DNA of 64,000 nucleotides from Chlorops oryzae (GCA_020466095.1 CM035806.1:58477044-58541043), one strand, 5' to 3'. Positions 22,042-33,125 are shown, counted from the first letter of the stretch. A program made the numbers and translations. The notes: generated by a model not told the origin, from the letters alone.

Positions 22042-24178
22042 GGGGTAATAAAAAGTCTGCGTACACCGGATTAAAAGGGCAGAAAAACGGGTTTTCTTAT
22101 CACTAAATGGACATTTACAATTAAAAGTTTATCGTTAAACTGCAAACGTCTTCTTTTGGATGTTTTTTTCTAAAAATACTCCTAAAATTGCGAAAAAGAA
22201 AAAAATTCCTCGAAATTGCAGGACATCGGCCTAGGTACGAGAAAATTTGTAGTAGGTTTATAGAAAAAGGTCCCGTCTTTTCATCAGATTGCTTACATTT
22301 TCGGTTGAAGTAACTCATCAGTCCAGCGCGATGTTAACAACTTAAAATTCACAGGAATTTTAGATTTACAATCAAGATCTAGACGTCCGCCTTTGTTGAG
22401 CTTGAATGAAACGGGTTTTGCTCAGATCTGTGAAAGCTAGTTCTAAGTAAGCTGAAGCGGCAATGGTCCTTGATATTGAAGAGTAGTACCAGAAGTTAGT
22501 TACACCCCATGCCATCCAAGAAATTCGAAAAAGAGTATGGACATTGTGAACGTATGGTCCGTATAAAGCCGCTAATAAGGCTAATGAATTATATTGATAT
22601 TGCAAATATTGGCTTTCGCCGAAAAATACAAAAAAATGGCCTCTAGAATTTTTGAAAACATTATATAATATAGGTTATATTCCCTGATAAGAGTAAATTC
22701 TGCATATTCAAAGTGAAAGGTCATCAGATTGTGTGATGGAAAAGAGGCACTGCCTTAAATGTAAACAAGTAAGAAAGCTAAAGTCGGTCAAGCCCGACTT
22801 TGAAATACCCAGCGTCCCGACATAATGAGCGTACTATGTTTTGCTTCTCTATTTGTGGGCGTGGCAGTGGGTGGGCCACATAAAATATTTTCCTACACCT
22901 TTCATTCGCCTTGGTGAACCCATGTTGCGAATTCGAAGCTTCTACGTCTTTTACTTCGGAAGTTACGAAAAATTTTCATTTGTGGGCGTGGCAGTGGGCG
23001 GGCCACAAAAATTTTTTTCCTACACATTTCATTCGCCTTGGTGAACCTATGTTGCGAATTTGAAGCTTCTACGCCTTTTACTTCGGAAGTTACGAAAATT
23101 CTCTATTTGTGGGCGTGGCAGTGGGCGGGCTACATATATTTTTGTTCCTACACCTTTCGTTTGCCTTGGTCAACCTATGCTGCGAATTTGAAGCTTCTAC
23201 GCCTTTTACTTCACAAGTTACGATAAGCCCTTATTTTTGGGCTTATTTGTGGGCGTGGCTCGAGGAGGGCGGCGTCCATTTTTTGCCAGGAAATGTCACT
23301 TTTCGTAGCTTACCAGCACACCAAATATCAATGAAATGTGTTGAGTGGTTCGCAAGTTACAAGCATTTTACTGAAAATACAATAAATTCATTTTTGGGCG
23401 TGGCCACTCGGACCCCGATATACATGTGTGCCAAATTTCGACTTCATTGGTTCAGCCGTTTCGGAGGAGATCCGACCACGGGCGGACGGACAGACGGACA
23501 TATCTAAATCGATTCAGTTTTTGATCCTGATCATTTCTATATATATTTTTTCTATATCTCCGGAGCTTAATTCTCCCTGTTACAAGATTTGCACAAAACT
23601 AATATACCCCGCTTACGCTGGGTATAAAAATCTCCGAACGACTGTAAAGCATGGTGGTGGTGATGTTATGTTGTGGGGGTGTATAGCTAGTGCAGCAGTC
23701 AATAAATTTGAGTTTTTGAGGTTAATATAAATGCAGCAGGTTATATAAAGATTCCTAAATGTAATTTAAAGGAAATTGCAGCATGTTTTGCCCTTAGTGA
23801 TAAAGCTTTCTTCTAACGAGATAACGACCCAAAGCAGACTGTGCATATTACGAAACTCTGGATGCTATTTAATGTCCGCAATAAGCTTAAAACGTGTCCC
23901 CAATCTCCAGATCTGTATCCAATAGAGGACCTATGGCATAATTTAGAATAGAAAATTCGATCCCTACCGATAACGTCAAAGGCAATGCTGAAGGAGGTCA
24001 TTCTGCTCCAATGATATGCAAAAACTTTTGAATTTTAGAAGAAACTTGTTGATTCTTTGCTAGAAGGATTGGTAGAGGTTCAAAAACAACATAGCTAGCC
24101 AACGAAACATTAAAGTTCACAAAAACGTTTTTTTCTGGAAAAATAAACATTGCGTACGCAGACTTTTTATTGCCCTAA
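22042..24178 (+). mobile_element. Tc1-like transposon, degenerate, split by a DINE-like repeat
   Basis: The right end reads GTACGCAGACTTTTTATTGCCCTAA, matched inversely at the left by GGGGTAATAAAAAGTC at 22042. A second AAAAGTCTGCGTACG copy at 21857 suggests an IR/DR arrangement or an older copy. Transposase remnants on + include TVKHGGGDVMLWGCI (23640), the DND box (23815) and QSPDLYPIEDLWHN (23902-23940), typical of the Tc1 DDE domain. The frame is full of stops. Removing 22763-23628 joins ALNV to NLRTTVKHGGG as expected for Tc1. Confidence 0.75.
22763..23628. mobile_element. DINE-1/Helitron-like repeat with 126-bp tandem units
   Basis: It starts AACAAGTAAGAAAGC with a hairpin AAAGTCGG...CCCGACTTT followed by ATACCCAGCGT, and ends ACGCTGGGTATAAAAA, so the subterminal blocks are inverted. 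It contains three tandem units of about 126 bp, each with GTGGGCGTGGCAGTGGG and GCGAATTTGAAGCTTC (22856-23230). A GGACGGACAGACGGACA microsatellite core lies near 23485. Open frames across the tandem units are by-products of the period and not genes. Confidence 0.75.
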
Positions 24179-24180
24179 TA

Positions 24181-25469
24181 TTAGGTGTAGTAAAAAGAAA
24201 TCCATTATTTTTCCAATAGATGGCGTTATTTATCTGCATCTCGCGTTGTATAAGTCCGATCGTGTTCCGCTAGGGGGCATTAGAAAGATGACAGTTCCCA
24301 CTAAAAAAGCTTTTTTGACACTTTTTTGATTGATTGATTCAGTTTTGTTTGAGAGCTTGTCAAAGATGGACATCAGCAAAGAGAAAATTCGCTAAATTTT
24401 ACAGTTTTTCTTCGATAAGGGAGAAAACGCAAGCCAGGCGGCTGGAAATGTGAATAGCGTTTATGGACCTGATACTGTAACAGCCAATAATGCGCAATTT
24501 TGGTTTCGTCGATTCCGTTCCGGTAACTTCGATGTCAAGGATGCACCACGCACTGGAAGGCCAATTGTCGAAAATGTCGATAAAATCATGGAAATTATCG
24601 AGTCCGACCGTCATGTTAGCACTGTTTCGATTGCAAAAGAGCTAAAGATTGCACAAAAAAACCGTTTGGAACCATTTGAATAAGGCTGGATACACAAAGA
24701 AGCTCGATGTATGAGTGCCACACGAGTTAACGCAAAAAAACCTCATAGACCGAATTTCCATCTGCGAATCGCTGCTGAACCGCAACAAAATCGACCCATT
24801 TCTGAAGCGGTTGGTGACTGGTGATGAAAAGTGGGTCACTTACGACAACGTCAAGCGAAAACGGTCGTGGTCGAAACACGGTGAACCGGCGGAAACGGTG
24901 GCCAAGCCAGGATTGACGGCCAGGAAGGTTTTGCTGTGTGTTTGGTGGGATTGGCAGGGAATTATCTACTATGAGCTGCTCCCATACGGCAAAACTCTTA
25001 ACTCGGAACTCTACTGTCAACAATTGGACCGTCTGAAGGAAGCAATCGCCCATAAGCGGCCAGCTTTGGCCAATAGGAGAGGAATTGTGTTCCATCAGGA
25101 CAACGCCAGGCCACACACATCGATAGTGACTCGCCAGAAGGTCCGGGAGTTTGGTTGGGAGGTTCTTCTGCATCCACCTTATAGTCCGGACCTGGCACCA
25201 AGTGATTACCATCTGTTCCTGTCCATGGCGAACAATTTTGCTGGTGAAACATTCGCTTCAAGAGAGGCTTCTGAAATTCGACTGTCTCAATTTTTTGCTA
25301 ATAGGAACGAGGGCTTCTATGAGAGAGGCATAATGAAATTACCTTTAAAATGGCAACAAGTTATCGAACAAAACGGCGCATATTTGACCTAAATCGGGTC
25401 ATTCTAACTATCTTAAATAAAGCCCTCAATTCAATGCAAAAATAATGGATTTCTTTTTACTACACCTAA
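24181..25469 (+). mobile_element. mellifera-type mariner, copy 2, complete but inactivated
   Basis: At 1289 bp, it has terminal repeats TTAGGTGTAGTAAAAAG... and its inverse, with TA on both sides (24179-24180, 25470-25471). The transposase starts at ATG 24366. It has a TAA at codon 12, an extra A near 24655 that shifts the frame, and a TGA at about 24712 where copies 1 and 3 have TGG. The catalytic region is otherwise intact (D,D34D). The left flank is the very end of the Tc1-like element and the right flank is the RNase H part of a LINE. Confidence 0.9.
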
Positions 25470-26635
25470 TACATACGTGGACCGGTTGTTTGGCTACTGC
25501 ATTAGCATTATCTCGAATATTCGTGATAAGGCTAGAGTCATTTGAGTTATTTTTTATAGCCAAGATAGATGATATACTGTCGGTGCATATAAGGAACTTG
25601 AATTTCCGTATTTTAACATTTTCTAAGGCCTGGAGGATTGCTGTTGCTTCCGCCGTAAATATTGAACAGGAGTCAATAAATAATCCTGTTGCTATGGTTT
25701 TGCCATTGGATTCTACCACCGCAAAAGTAGTGCTCACCTTTCGATGCATCAGTGTAGATTGGTTGCCATTTATTCGTGAGGTATATTTGTAATCGTTGTT
25801 GATATGTTTCTTTCGTGGTAATTTTTTTTTGGAATATTTATGTAGCTCTTTTGCTTGTGGGTGTAGTTTGTGGGTATTATGGATGTCTTTCTCAAAGTTA
25901 ATGCATCTTTGGATGGCAGATGGTTTCCGAGGATTTTTTTTTGTAGTTTAAACATTTTTTTGTGATAGTATGGAGCATTTAGTTTCTGGGTAGATACAAT
26001 TTGGGAATGAGACGGAGGGTGAGTTGTAGGGCTCTTTCTTCAATTGTCGCAAGTCCCGCTTCTGCTAGAAGAGCATGATTCGAAGATGTAGGGAATACAC
26101 GTAGGCTCCTTCTGATTGCCGCATAATATGGAGTTTTTATGTGTTCCAGGTGAGTCTTGGCGCAAGTACTGTATATTGGTAGAGCATAGTCTAGTGCTTC
26201 TTCTTAAATCTTCACAATGTTTCTTAAATGCCAGCTTAGAATCGAAAGTTAATCTTAAAAAATGTTAAAAGTTTTAATATAATTAAACGTTTCTTAATTG
26301 CCTACAAATGGAATTTCTATGTTGTTGTGTACAAGTGGGGTTGGTTTACAAGAGTGTTTTTTACAAATATGAAAAAATGCACATTTCTGGAATGAGATTT
26401 TAGCACCTGATGTTTTCAACCAAGTAGATATATCTGTTAGAATTTTGCAAAAGATATTTTTAAAATTTTTGACAGATTTAATTTTAGAGAATATAAGAAC
26501 GTCGTCTGCATAAATGATATGTTCAATATGATTGTATATTGTTATTATATTAGATAGTTTGTTAAAAGCTATGATGAAAAGAGTGACTGAGAGTGGTTAT
26601 CCCTGTGGGAAACCTTTAAACTAGTTAATAACAAT
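25470..26635 (-). pseudogene. I-like LINE ORF2 3' half: RT C-terminal part and RNase H
   Basis: On the - strand, FNGFPQG and PLSVTLF (about 26615-26580) and YADDV (about 26510) mark RT motifs B and C. Leftward, RNase H is at about 25749-25480 with FAVVESNGK, FTAEATAI and CTDSISS. Stops and frameshifts are frequent. The 5' half of the same orientation lies at 33126-38610, so one LINE appears split by the Gypsy/hAT complex, with about 70-80 codons of RT lost at the right breakpoint. Confidence 0.7.
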
Positions 26636-26689
26636 CAATCATTTATCAGAATAACCCGAATAATCCAAGAACAACTGCGGATCGAATAA
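26636..26689. repeat. Gypsy LTR end fragment (about 54 bp)
   Basis: TAACAATCAATCATTTATC to CTGCGGATCGAAT matches the first 54 bp of the LTR at 6931. It then passes abruptly into hAT coding sequence (TTCGAGAAATG) at about 26688. The join sits on a shared TCGAAT, indicating a microhomology deletion relative to contig 2. Confidence 0.85.
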
Positions 26690-27045
26690 TTCGAGAAATG
26701 AAGAACTTTTAGAAGGTCGTAAATTATTTGCTTCCACCTCCGACTGTCTTGAAAACTCCAGAGCATATTCTTGAAGTTTTCTTTTGAAGTCGTCTAATAT
26801 GTATAATTCAGAACTTTCCAGCAGGACTTTGCAAAACTTCAATTTTATTTCTGGGATGACAATGGCTGCAATAATTGCATCCCAGCAATCAGACTTCATG
26901 GAAAAATATTTGTCAAATCTGCGAAGTAAATTTGAAAGCATTTCCGTATTAACTTCTTTCAAAAACTTTAAGTTCTCGGAAGCTAAGCGTCGCATTTTTA
27001 ATTTAATGGATACTAATGTTGGGACAAAATATCCAAAATACATAG
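26690..27045 (-). pseudogene. hAT transposase fragment (C-terminal third)
   Basis: It reads YFGYFVPTLVSIKLKM, then MKSDCWDAIIAAIVIPEIKL and LRPSKSSSFLEL on the - strand. It overlaps 18437-18653 of the left copy at about 97% identity by eye and is truncated leftward by the LTR junction. Domain order agrees with hAT transposases just before the dimerisation motif. Confidence 0.75.
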
Positions 27046-27047
27046 CT

Positions 27048-29108
27048 GTTGTGTGTCACAACCGCACAAACAGTTCTTATACCTTATTTCGATATGCGAT
27101 AAAGTACAATAACGAAAAAACCGGCGTTCAGAATCAATAAAACATTAACGCTGGCGTAAACAATCAAAGCCAATGATCGAAAATATTAAAAACATCAGAC
27201 GATTGGATCGGGCGAGCGAGCGGCAAGACGAAATGGCCGAAACAGCTGGTCAGCAATTATGTCGCATAAGCTATGCACAAGAAGTTCATCGTCTTAAATA
27301 CTGACCTGCTCCAATAATAATAACAACAACAAAACGTAGCAGGCGAAGACTGGAATAAAGCTGACGCTAGAGGTATTAAGCAACAGCAGCACGCAACAAC
27401 AATGAGTAAGCTGACCTGATCGGCCTGAGATATTGGGAAGACGCAACAACAACAATCGAGATGACCCAGAAGAGTGTCGCAACAACCGATATTGCTAAAA
27501 GAGCAAAATCTCTTTATTTAAACTGAGATTCGTGCACTGGAGCAGGACTACGATCAGAACCGTGAACCGAAGTATTCAGAAGATCTCAACTTTAACGCAC
27601 CTACTCACGAGCCAGGACGTTGAAGTGTGGATCTCCGTGTTAGCTAGGGAATAGCTCAGTTAAGTTAGTTAGCATAAGGATTTTATGTTTATGTTTTAAA
27701 ATAAATATAGTTAATATAAATTAAATTAACAGGTTGGCTGATAAGTCCCCGGTCTAACAAAGAAAAACACATTTTTTTGTCAAAATTCGTTTTTATTATT
27801 CAACGACCTTCCAATTTTTTGATACCATTTTGGTAGTACTCCTTCGGTTTTGCCTCAAAATAGGCCTCAGTTTCGGCGATCACCTCTTCATTGCAGCCAA
27901 ATTTTTTCCCTGCGAGCATCCTTTTGAGGTCTGAGAACAAGGAAAAGTCGCTGGGGGGCCAGATCTGGAGAACACGGTGGGTGGGGAAGCAATTCGAAGC
28001 CAAATTCATGAATTTTTGCCATCGTTCTCAATGACTTGTGGCACGGTGCGTTGTCTTGGTGGAACAACACTTTTTTCTTCTTCATATGGGGTCGTTTTGC
28101 CGCGATTTCGACCTTCAAACGCTACATATAATAGTCACTGTTGATGGTTTTTCCCTTCTCAAGATAATCGATAAAAATTATTCCATGCCCATCCCAAAAA
28201 ACAGAGGCCTTTACTTTGCCAGCGGACTTTTGAGTCTTTCCACGCTTCGGAGACGGTTCACCGATCGCTGTCCACTCAGCCGACTGTCGATTGGACTCAG
28301 GAGTGTAGTGATAGAGCCATGTTTCATCCATTGTCACATATCGACGCAAAAACTCGGGTGTATTGCGAGTTAACAGCTGCAAACACCGCTCAGAATCATC
28401 AACACGTTGTTGTTTTTGTCAAATGTGAGCTCGCGCGGCACCCATTTTGCACAGAGCTTTTTCATATCCAAATATTGATGAATGATATGACCAACACGTT
28501 CCTTTGATATCTTTAAGGCCTCTGCTATCTCGATCAACTTCATTTTACGGTCATTCAAAATCATTTTGTGAATTTTTTTGATGTTTTCGTCGGTAACCAC
28601 CTCTTTCGGGCGTCCACTGCGTTCACCGTCCTCCGTGCTCATTTCACCACGCTTGAGTTTTGCATACCAATCAATTATTGTTGATTTTCCTGGGCCAGAG
28701 TCCGGAATCTCATTATCAAGCCAAGTTTTTGCTTCCACTGTATTTTTTCCCTTCAGAAAACAGTATTTTATCAAAACACGAAATTCCTTTTTTTCCATTT
28801 TTTCACAATAACAAAAGTTGCTTCACAAAAGACGCTCTATCTCACAGACTAATTGACTTACAGACGTCAAATTTTGACACGAATCATTTGAAGGTTGCCA
28901 CTATATAAAAATAATATGCATTTAATACTAGCGACGCCATCTATGTGCCAGACCGGGGACTTATCAGCCAACCTGTTAAATATAAATTAAGTTAGTTAGC
29001 ATAAGGATTTAATGTTTATGTTTTAAAATAAATAAATAAAAGCTATATTCAACATTAAACGGTTTCGAGTAATTCCTTGCGTTAATCTACTTGGACGTGC
29101 TCCCTAGA
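27048..29108 (+). mobile_element. Solo-LTR-like block carrying a Himar1-type mariner
   Basis: Ends are TGTTGTGTGTC and ACGACACAACA, so TGTTGTGT...ACACAACA. It splits hAT transposase coding between the HPTG region and YFGYF. Without the mariner it is about 0.8 kb, with AATAAATAAATAAA near the right part, as in an LTR R region. A GTTAGTTAGCATAAGGATTT segment of about 50 bp occurs on both sides of the mariner (about 27663 and 28992). No target duplication could be matched, so the class is tentative. Confidence 0.45.
27729..28976 (-). mobile_element. Himar1-like (irritans subfamily) mariner, copy 1
   Basis: Terminal repeats ACAGGTTGGCTGATAAGTCC and its inverse are bounded by TA (27727-27728, 28977-28978). 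The transposase is on -, starting at MEKKEFRVLIK (28798). As far as I remember the Himar1 protein, long stretches are the same. The DD34D residues are visible (MDETWL, HQDNAPCH) but frames break several times: after FDKN, at CAAACGCTACAT (a deletion), and in the SDFFLF region. A deletion of about 40 bp removes the C-terminal residues present in copy 2. Confidence 0.9.
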
Positions 29109-29109
29109 C

Positions 29110-29433
29110 GACACAACATTTATGGCGCAGCCGGTAGGATGACATAACATAGCACTTTCTTTTTGGAGGAAGTTTATTGCTTCTGCAATAGGTTTCATTA
29201 CTTTCGCGTACTCTTCAAGATATTGGATTTCTTCCCCATTAAAAGTAGGAACTCCCAGCTTGTAACACAGTTCAGGCAATTTAGTTTTGTGTTCTAACAG
29301 CTTTTGAACCGCGTCATATCAAGAGTTCCATCTTGTAGCGCATGGCATTACAAGTTGAGAAGATAAAATTGCCTTGATTATCTCCGCAGATTTTGGAATA
29401 TTGCTCTTATTCCATATCTTTGTACATCTGTTT
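29110..29433 (-). pseudogene. hAT transposase middle fragment
   Basis: The - strand reads CTKIWNKS, a TRWNS motif followed by a stop (TRWNS*YDAVQKLL), then LPELCYKLGVPTFNGEEIQYL and PIAEAINFLQKES. This matches the region after the RWNS box conserved in hAT transposases. It is flanked by the LTR-like block on one side and the piggyBac derivative on the other. Confidence 0.75.
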
Positions 29434-29436
29434 TAA

Positions 29437-30497
29437 CCCTCTAATGCATGCGCCCGCCTTTTGGCGAGCTGCTGAAAACGGGCCATAAAATAAAATAAAA
29501 ACATCTGATTTTAACCGCGCTTTTTTCAAACTGTCAAACAGACTTTGCGCTTTGTTTTTGCTTTTCAACATATGGCTCTAGCACATTTCGTTTTTAAGCT
29601 GCGTCATTTCAAAGGCAAAGTTCAGCGAATTCGGACGTAAAAAATTGTTTTTTGTAAGTACGAGATTTTCAATTGTGAAAAAAAAGCATAAATTGTGACA
29701 ATTGCGAACTAAAAAAAATACTGGAAAGTTAGAATTTTTATTATCTTTCTTCTAGAAAGGAATTGTAAGCAAAAATAATAAAAGAAATATAATAAAAGAG
29801 CATGGAACTGCAACCCGCCAAAAGGCGGAGTCATGCATTCCAGGAAAAAATTTTTCTCTTCTGAGGTGCAAAGAGATTCACGTTTTCTGTGTCTAATGAT
29901 TTTGACTTCTTACTTCGTTTTAAGAATCATGTCGCGAATTGCCTAACTTTCGTTCTGAAGTGGCTGAAACTCTCTGCATGATTGGTTCTATTCAACCGCA
30001 TGGACGCGGGCGACCACTATCTCATTCAGCATCTCCAGTTCAAGCTCCATCAAATTCGAAGCGAAGCTATTTCCCAGCTTGTGATATTCGTTATGACCAG
30101 ATCGGTCATTGGTGTGAGTTCTTAGAGCGATCTGGAAAAACAGAGTGTAAATTGCCTGGTTGCAACTCTGAAACTCAGGCATTCTGTACGAAATGTAAAG
30201 TTAATCTTTGTAATTCATCCAAAAATAAATGTTTTTTTTATTTCATAACAATTGTTAGCCTTTCTTCTGCTCATATTCAATAAAAAATTGTTTTCCATTT
30301 CTAACAAACTAAAGTGCAAGCACTTAAAATTTTTGATGGGAATGCATAGGTCCGCCTTTTGGCGGGTTTGATATTTTCACCGATTTCTCCGAAACTACAC
30401 CACCGAATTCAAAACGGATAAGAAATTTTTTCGTTTCGACCCAAAATTAGTCTACAAAAAAATTACCGTTAAAAACAAAAAATTATGCATTAGAGGG
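29437..30497 (+). mobile_element. piggyBac-like element, internally deleted, TTAA-flanked
   Basis: It has 13-bp terminal repeats CCCTCTAATGCAT and the inverse, precisely between TTAA (29433-29436 and 30498-30501), the piggyBac target. Subterminal palindromes CCGCCTTTTGGCGG occur at about 29453, 29817 and 30353. Only the 3' end of the transposase remains (29939-30283). It interrupts the hAT transposase between INHL and CTKIW. Confidence 0.85.
29939..30283 (+). pseudogene. piggyBac transposase C-terminal cysteine-rich domain
   Basis: The last 60 or so residues have GHWCEFLERSGKTECKLPGC then FCTKCKVNLC, the Cys/His pattern (W-C...C...C, CX2C, C) of the piggyBac C-terminal zinc domain that recognises the terminal repeats. 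The conserved catalytic DDD domain is absent. TATTCAATAAA provides stop and polyadenylation context at about 30275. It is a non-autonomous relic. Confidence 0.7.
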
Positions 30498-30528
30498 TTA
30501 ATAAAGAGTAAATGATTAATAGCCTAGA

Positions 30529-30853
30529 CAGACGTATAGCATAATCGCGATTATCTCCGTTTTGCAGATTAAAGATGAATTATGTATAGATAAAAGTAGG
30601 ATCAATTCTATTTTAATCGGACTTTTAGAAGCGCGATTATATTCATAATCGTTCTTTTTGACAAAGAAACCTTGGTGATAGCTGTCAAATAGAATTTAAA
30701 TAATAAATTTAATTGAGTGGAATCAAAATTGTTGACACATAAAAAAACTGGTTGCTTGATCATAAATTTTTTAATCCACAATTTGTCGTCTGTCAGGGTT
30801 TTTTGGAAAAATGGATTACAAAAATTTATTCGCGATTAACTATATACGTCTGC
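30529..30853. mobile_element. MITE with CAGACGTATA ends
   Basis: Inverted ends are CAGACGTATAGCATAATCGC and the inverse of CAGACGTATATAGTTAATCG. It is about 325 bp, AT-rich and non-coding, and it interrupts the hAT transposase. No unambiguous target duplication is visible. Confidence 0.6.
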
Positions 30854-30864
30854 CGACGGTAAAA

Positions 30865-31847
30865 TATACATATAGCAAATTGTAGTTTGAATTGTCAGCT
30901 TAAACCTGCTGAAAGTAGATTTGTGAATGTTCTGAACTTGCTGATTTGTCAAATCATTTAGAATTCTTGTGAAGTCAGTGGTAGCCAGAAGATTGAGCGT
31001 ATGACTAGCACATCTAAAATGCTTCGACAAAATAGGTGTATAGTCATAAAACTCAGGTCCACAATATTCTGACGTGTTACTTTCACCGTAACTATCGTCA
31101 GTGTCGATATCTTGTTCCACTTTTTCGTCTAAAAAGAGACATTTTGGATATGCATTACATCTTTAGTGCACTTAAAAATAAGTAACAGTATTGTTCGCTG
31201 TAAAAAAACCCATTATGTTACATACTCAGAGCGACTCCGAATTCTTTTAACGCCTTGACGAAATTGGATCCATTGTCGGTTATGGTATATATTATTTTAC
31301 CAACTGGTATATTATATTGTCTATTGATTTCGCGAATAATATCCGTTATGCGATCAAAAGAATGTACGCCTTCAAACCTGCGGCAAGCAAGCGCAGCAGA
31401 CTTTCTTGTTAGGGTTTCAACTTTTAACCAGTGACAGGTATATCCAATAAAAGATCTTTTCCCCCCAGACCAAATATCAGCTGTTGCACACATAAATTCA
31501 ACTGTAGCCAGAACTGCTGATAGATTTTTAATAAAATCATTGTGACTCTCAGAAAGCATTCTGGTTATTGTACGTCTGCTGGGTATGTCCTTTCCAGGAA
31601 ATAATTTCAAGAAAGTCGGATGCTCTGTTATAGATAACGGAGAACACGTTTCGCAAATAAAAGAAAGCAGATCTCCATGAGATGCAGATCTAACCCTCAA
31701 ATCTCGTTTACTTTCAGCCTTTTTCCTTTGGAAAAGTTGAAATGTTGTTGGATGGTTTTTGCGCAAATGGCTTATCAGATTAGAGCTTACGCGGAGCGAG
31801 CTTTTGACTTTCTTAGCACTTAAGTAAAACTTAAGTCTGTATAGCAT
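30865..31847 (-). pseudogene. hAT transposase N-terminal half with BED-type region
   Basis: The - strand gives VSSNLISHLRKNHPTTFQLF (the H...H end of a BED zinc finger). Next come the ITEHPTFLKLFPG and IPSRRTITRML motifs, TADIWSGGKRSFIGYTCHW and ITDNGSNFVKAL, all typical of hAT catalytic domains. After a break (about 31130-31215), FRCASHTLNLLATTDF continues. Its ATG in the current frame (31847) lies in the inserted patch and is not the true start. Confidence 0.8.
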
Positions 31848-32127
31848 TTTAACAGTAAAAATTTTAAGTGCTCCTTAAATAAGCTTTCAAATTAGTTTAA
31901 TGAAGGAATTTCACTAATTTTACGAATTTTAAAAAAGTATAAACAAAAAATATAGGCTTTTTCAAATGTTGCCTGCCGAAAACAATTTTCGTGAGTTTAT
32001 GATAAAAATTGACTGTTAAACCGCTTGACACTTAAGGTTTTCTTAAGTCTTCAAGCTTCCTTAACTTAAGTATGCCCTGTAATATCGGGCCTAAGTATTA
32101 CGAATTGATAGAAAGCAAATAAACACA
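31812..32127. repeat. 316-bp patch flanked by a 13-bp duplication, copied from a MITE plus its flank
   Basis: It is bounded by AGCTTTTGACTTT at 31799-31811 and 32128-32140. The contents match 38647-38899 (253 bp). That match includes the right part of the GGCCCGATATTACAG MITE and 36 bp beyond its end (TAAGTATTACGAATTG... to AAACACAA). The patch retains about 63 bp of MITE that the 38.6-kb copy lacks. Confidence 0.75.
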
Positions 32128-32139
32128 AGCTTTTGACTT

Positions 32140-32914
32140 TCACGGAACATACTTGACAAACAGCAATTATACCCATCATTTTTGATTGATAAGGAGTCAA
32201 AGATCTCTATAATATAAATATTTTATGAAAATGCAACCCTTGTATAAAAAGTTTTTGTATAATCACTACCTTCGCCACTATCTTAAAAAATTCTCCACTC
32301 AAAAGAATTTTATTTACACCCGAAAGCTCCATATCGTAATGAAATGTTTCGGTACTGTCATTGCTACTGCAACTGCAATAATTTAATTTTAATTTGTTAA
32401 TAACATTGCATTGCAGCTCAAATACCATTCAAAAATTTCATCTTCTCGGCAGTACAAACCTTGATATTTCCATTGTTTTTGAAACTTGAAGGGAAAATTT
32501 CTTTTTGGGTTCAAAAGTAGGATCGATCACAGAATCATCACTTCCCGAATCCATTTCGTTTACACTCGTTTTAAATATATTGGACGCAGGTATCCCTGTT
32601 GGAGTTACCTCTGGATCGCCGTGGTAATTATCAGGACTCGGCAAGGGCAAAACAGGACCCGGCGAAGACAACACCGCAGGATCTGAACTTATCTGATCCT
32701 TCTTAATTGTTCCTTATGTTTTTTAGGGAGGCAGCACGTCCATTTACGGCGACTGCTGTGAGCTTAATGATGCCCTTCTTTTATTCGTTGATTCCCAAAT
32801 CAACTGTATAGCTTGCTGCTCAAAGCCTACTTTTCATATCATAAGCTGAAGACATTGAAAAAAAAAAATTTCACCCTTTTGCCGGGTCCCGAATTTCGAA
32901 AATAATTGTATTAA
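32140..32914 (-). pseudogene. hAT 5' exon region and leader
   Basis: An open stretch 32674-32440 on - encodes an acidic, Pro/Ser-rich segment (DSGSDDSVIDPTFEPKKKF). This is a plausible N-terminus ahead of the BED finger. Bases 32680-32914 look like promoter/leader DNA and lead into the terminal inverted region. Exon boundaries between 32440 and 31811 are unclear. Confidence 0.5.
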
Positions 32915-33125
32915 ATAAGGCTAAAAAGGATTAGTTGAAACAAAATTGAAATGCATTTTACTTCCTCAAAAACCAGTCTTTTTTTCACTGGCACTAAACG
33001 TTTAGTGATAGTGCAATTTCATTTCACTAGCACTGAAGGCATCGTGACAGTGTAACTTTATTTAATTTTCACTATACGTTTAGTGATAGTGAAACTCGTT
33101 TCTTCATTACCACTAAAGAGTTAAA

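Larger units (their letters stand above)
26690..33125 (-). mobile_element. BED-type hAT, 5' and middle portion, right copy, with nested insertions
   Basis: The right end (32915-33125) is the inverted partner of 17835-18110, with CACTAAACG/CGTTTAGTG repeats and the final TTAACTCTTTAGTGG. The outermost 60 bp or so are missing. Transposase pieces on - lie at 32674-32440, 31847-31218, 31120-30865, 29433-29110 and 27045-26690. Between them are a 316-bp patch, a MITE, a piggyBac derivative and an LTR-like block with Himar1. The terminal inverted regions (about 230 bp) are unusually long for a hAT. Confidence 0.8.

Noticed and set aside
22841..23507. Several overlapping + strand open frames
   Set aside because: They are translations of 126-bp tandem units (a multiple of three) in a DINE-like repeat and recur in 46362-47189.
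31120..31847. Host gene encoding a BED zinc-finger protein
   Set aside because: The frame is split by insertions, has terminal inverted repeats around it and typical hAT motifs; it is a transposase relic.
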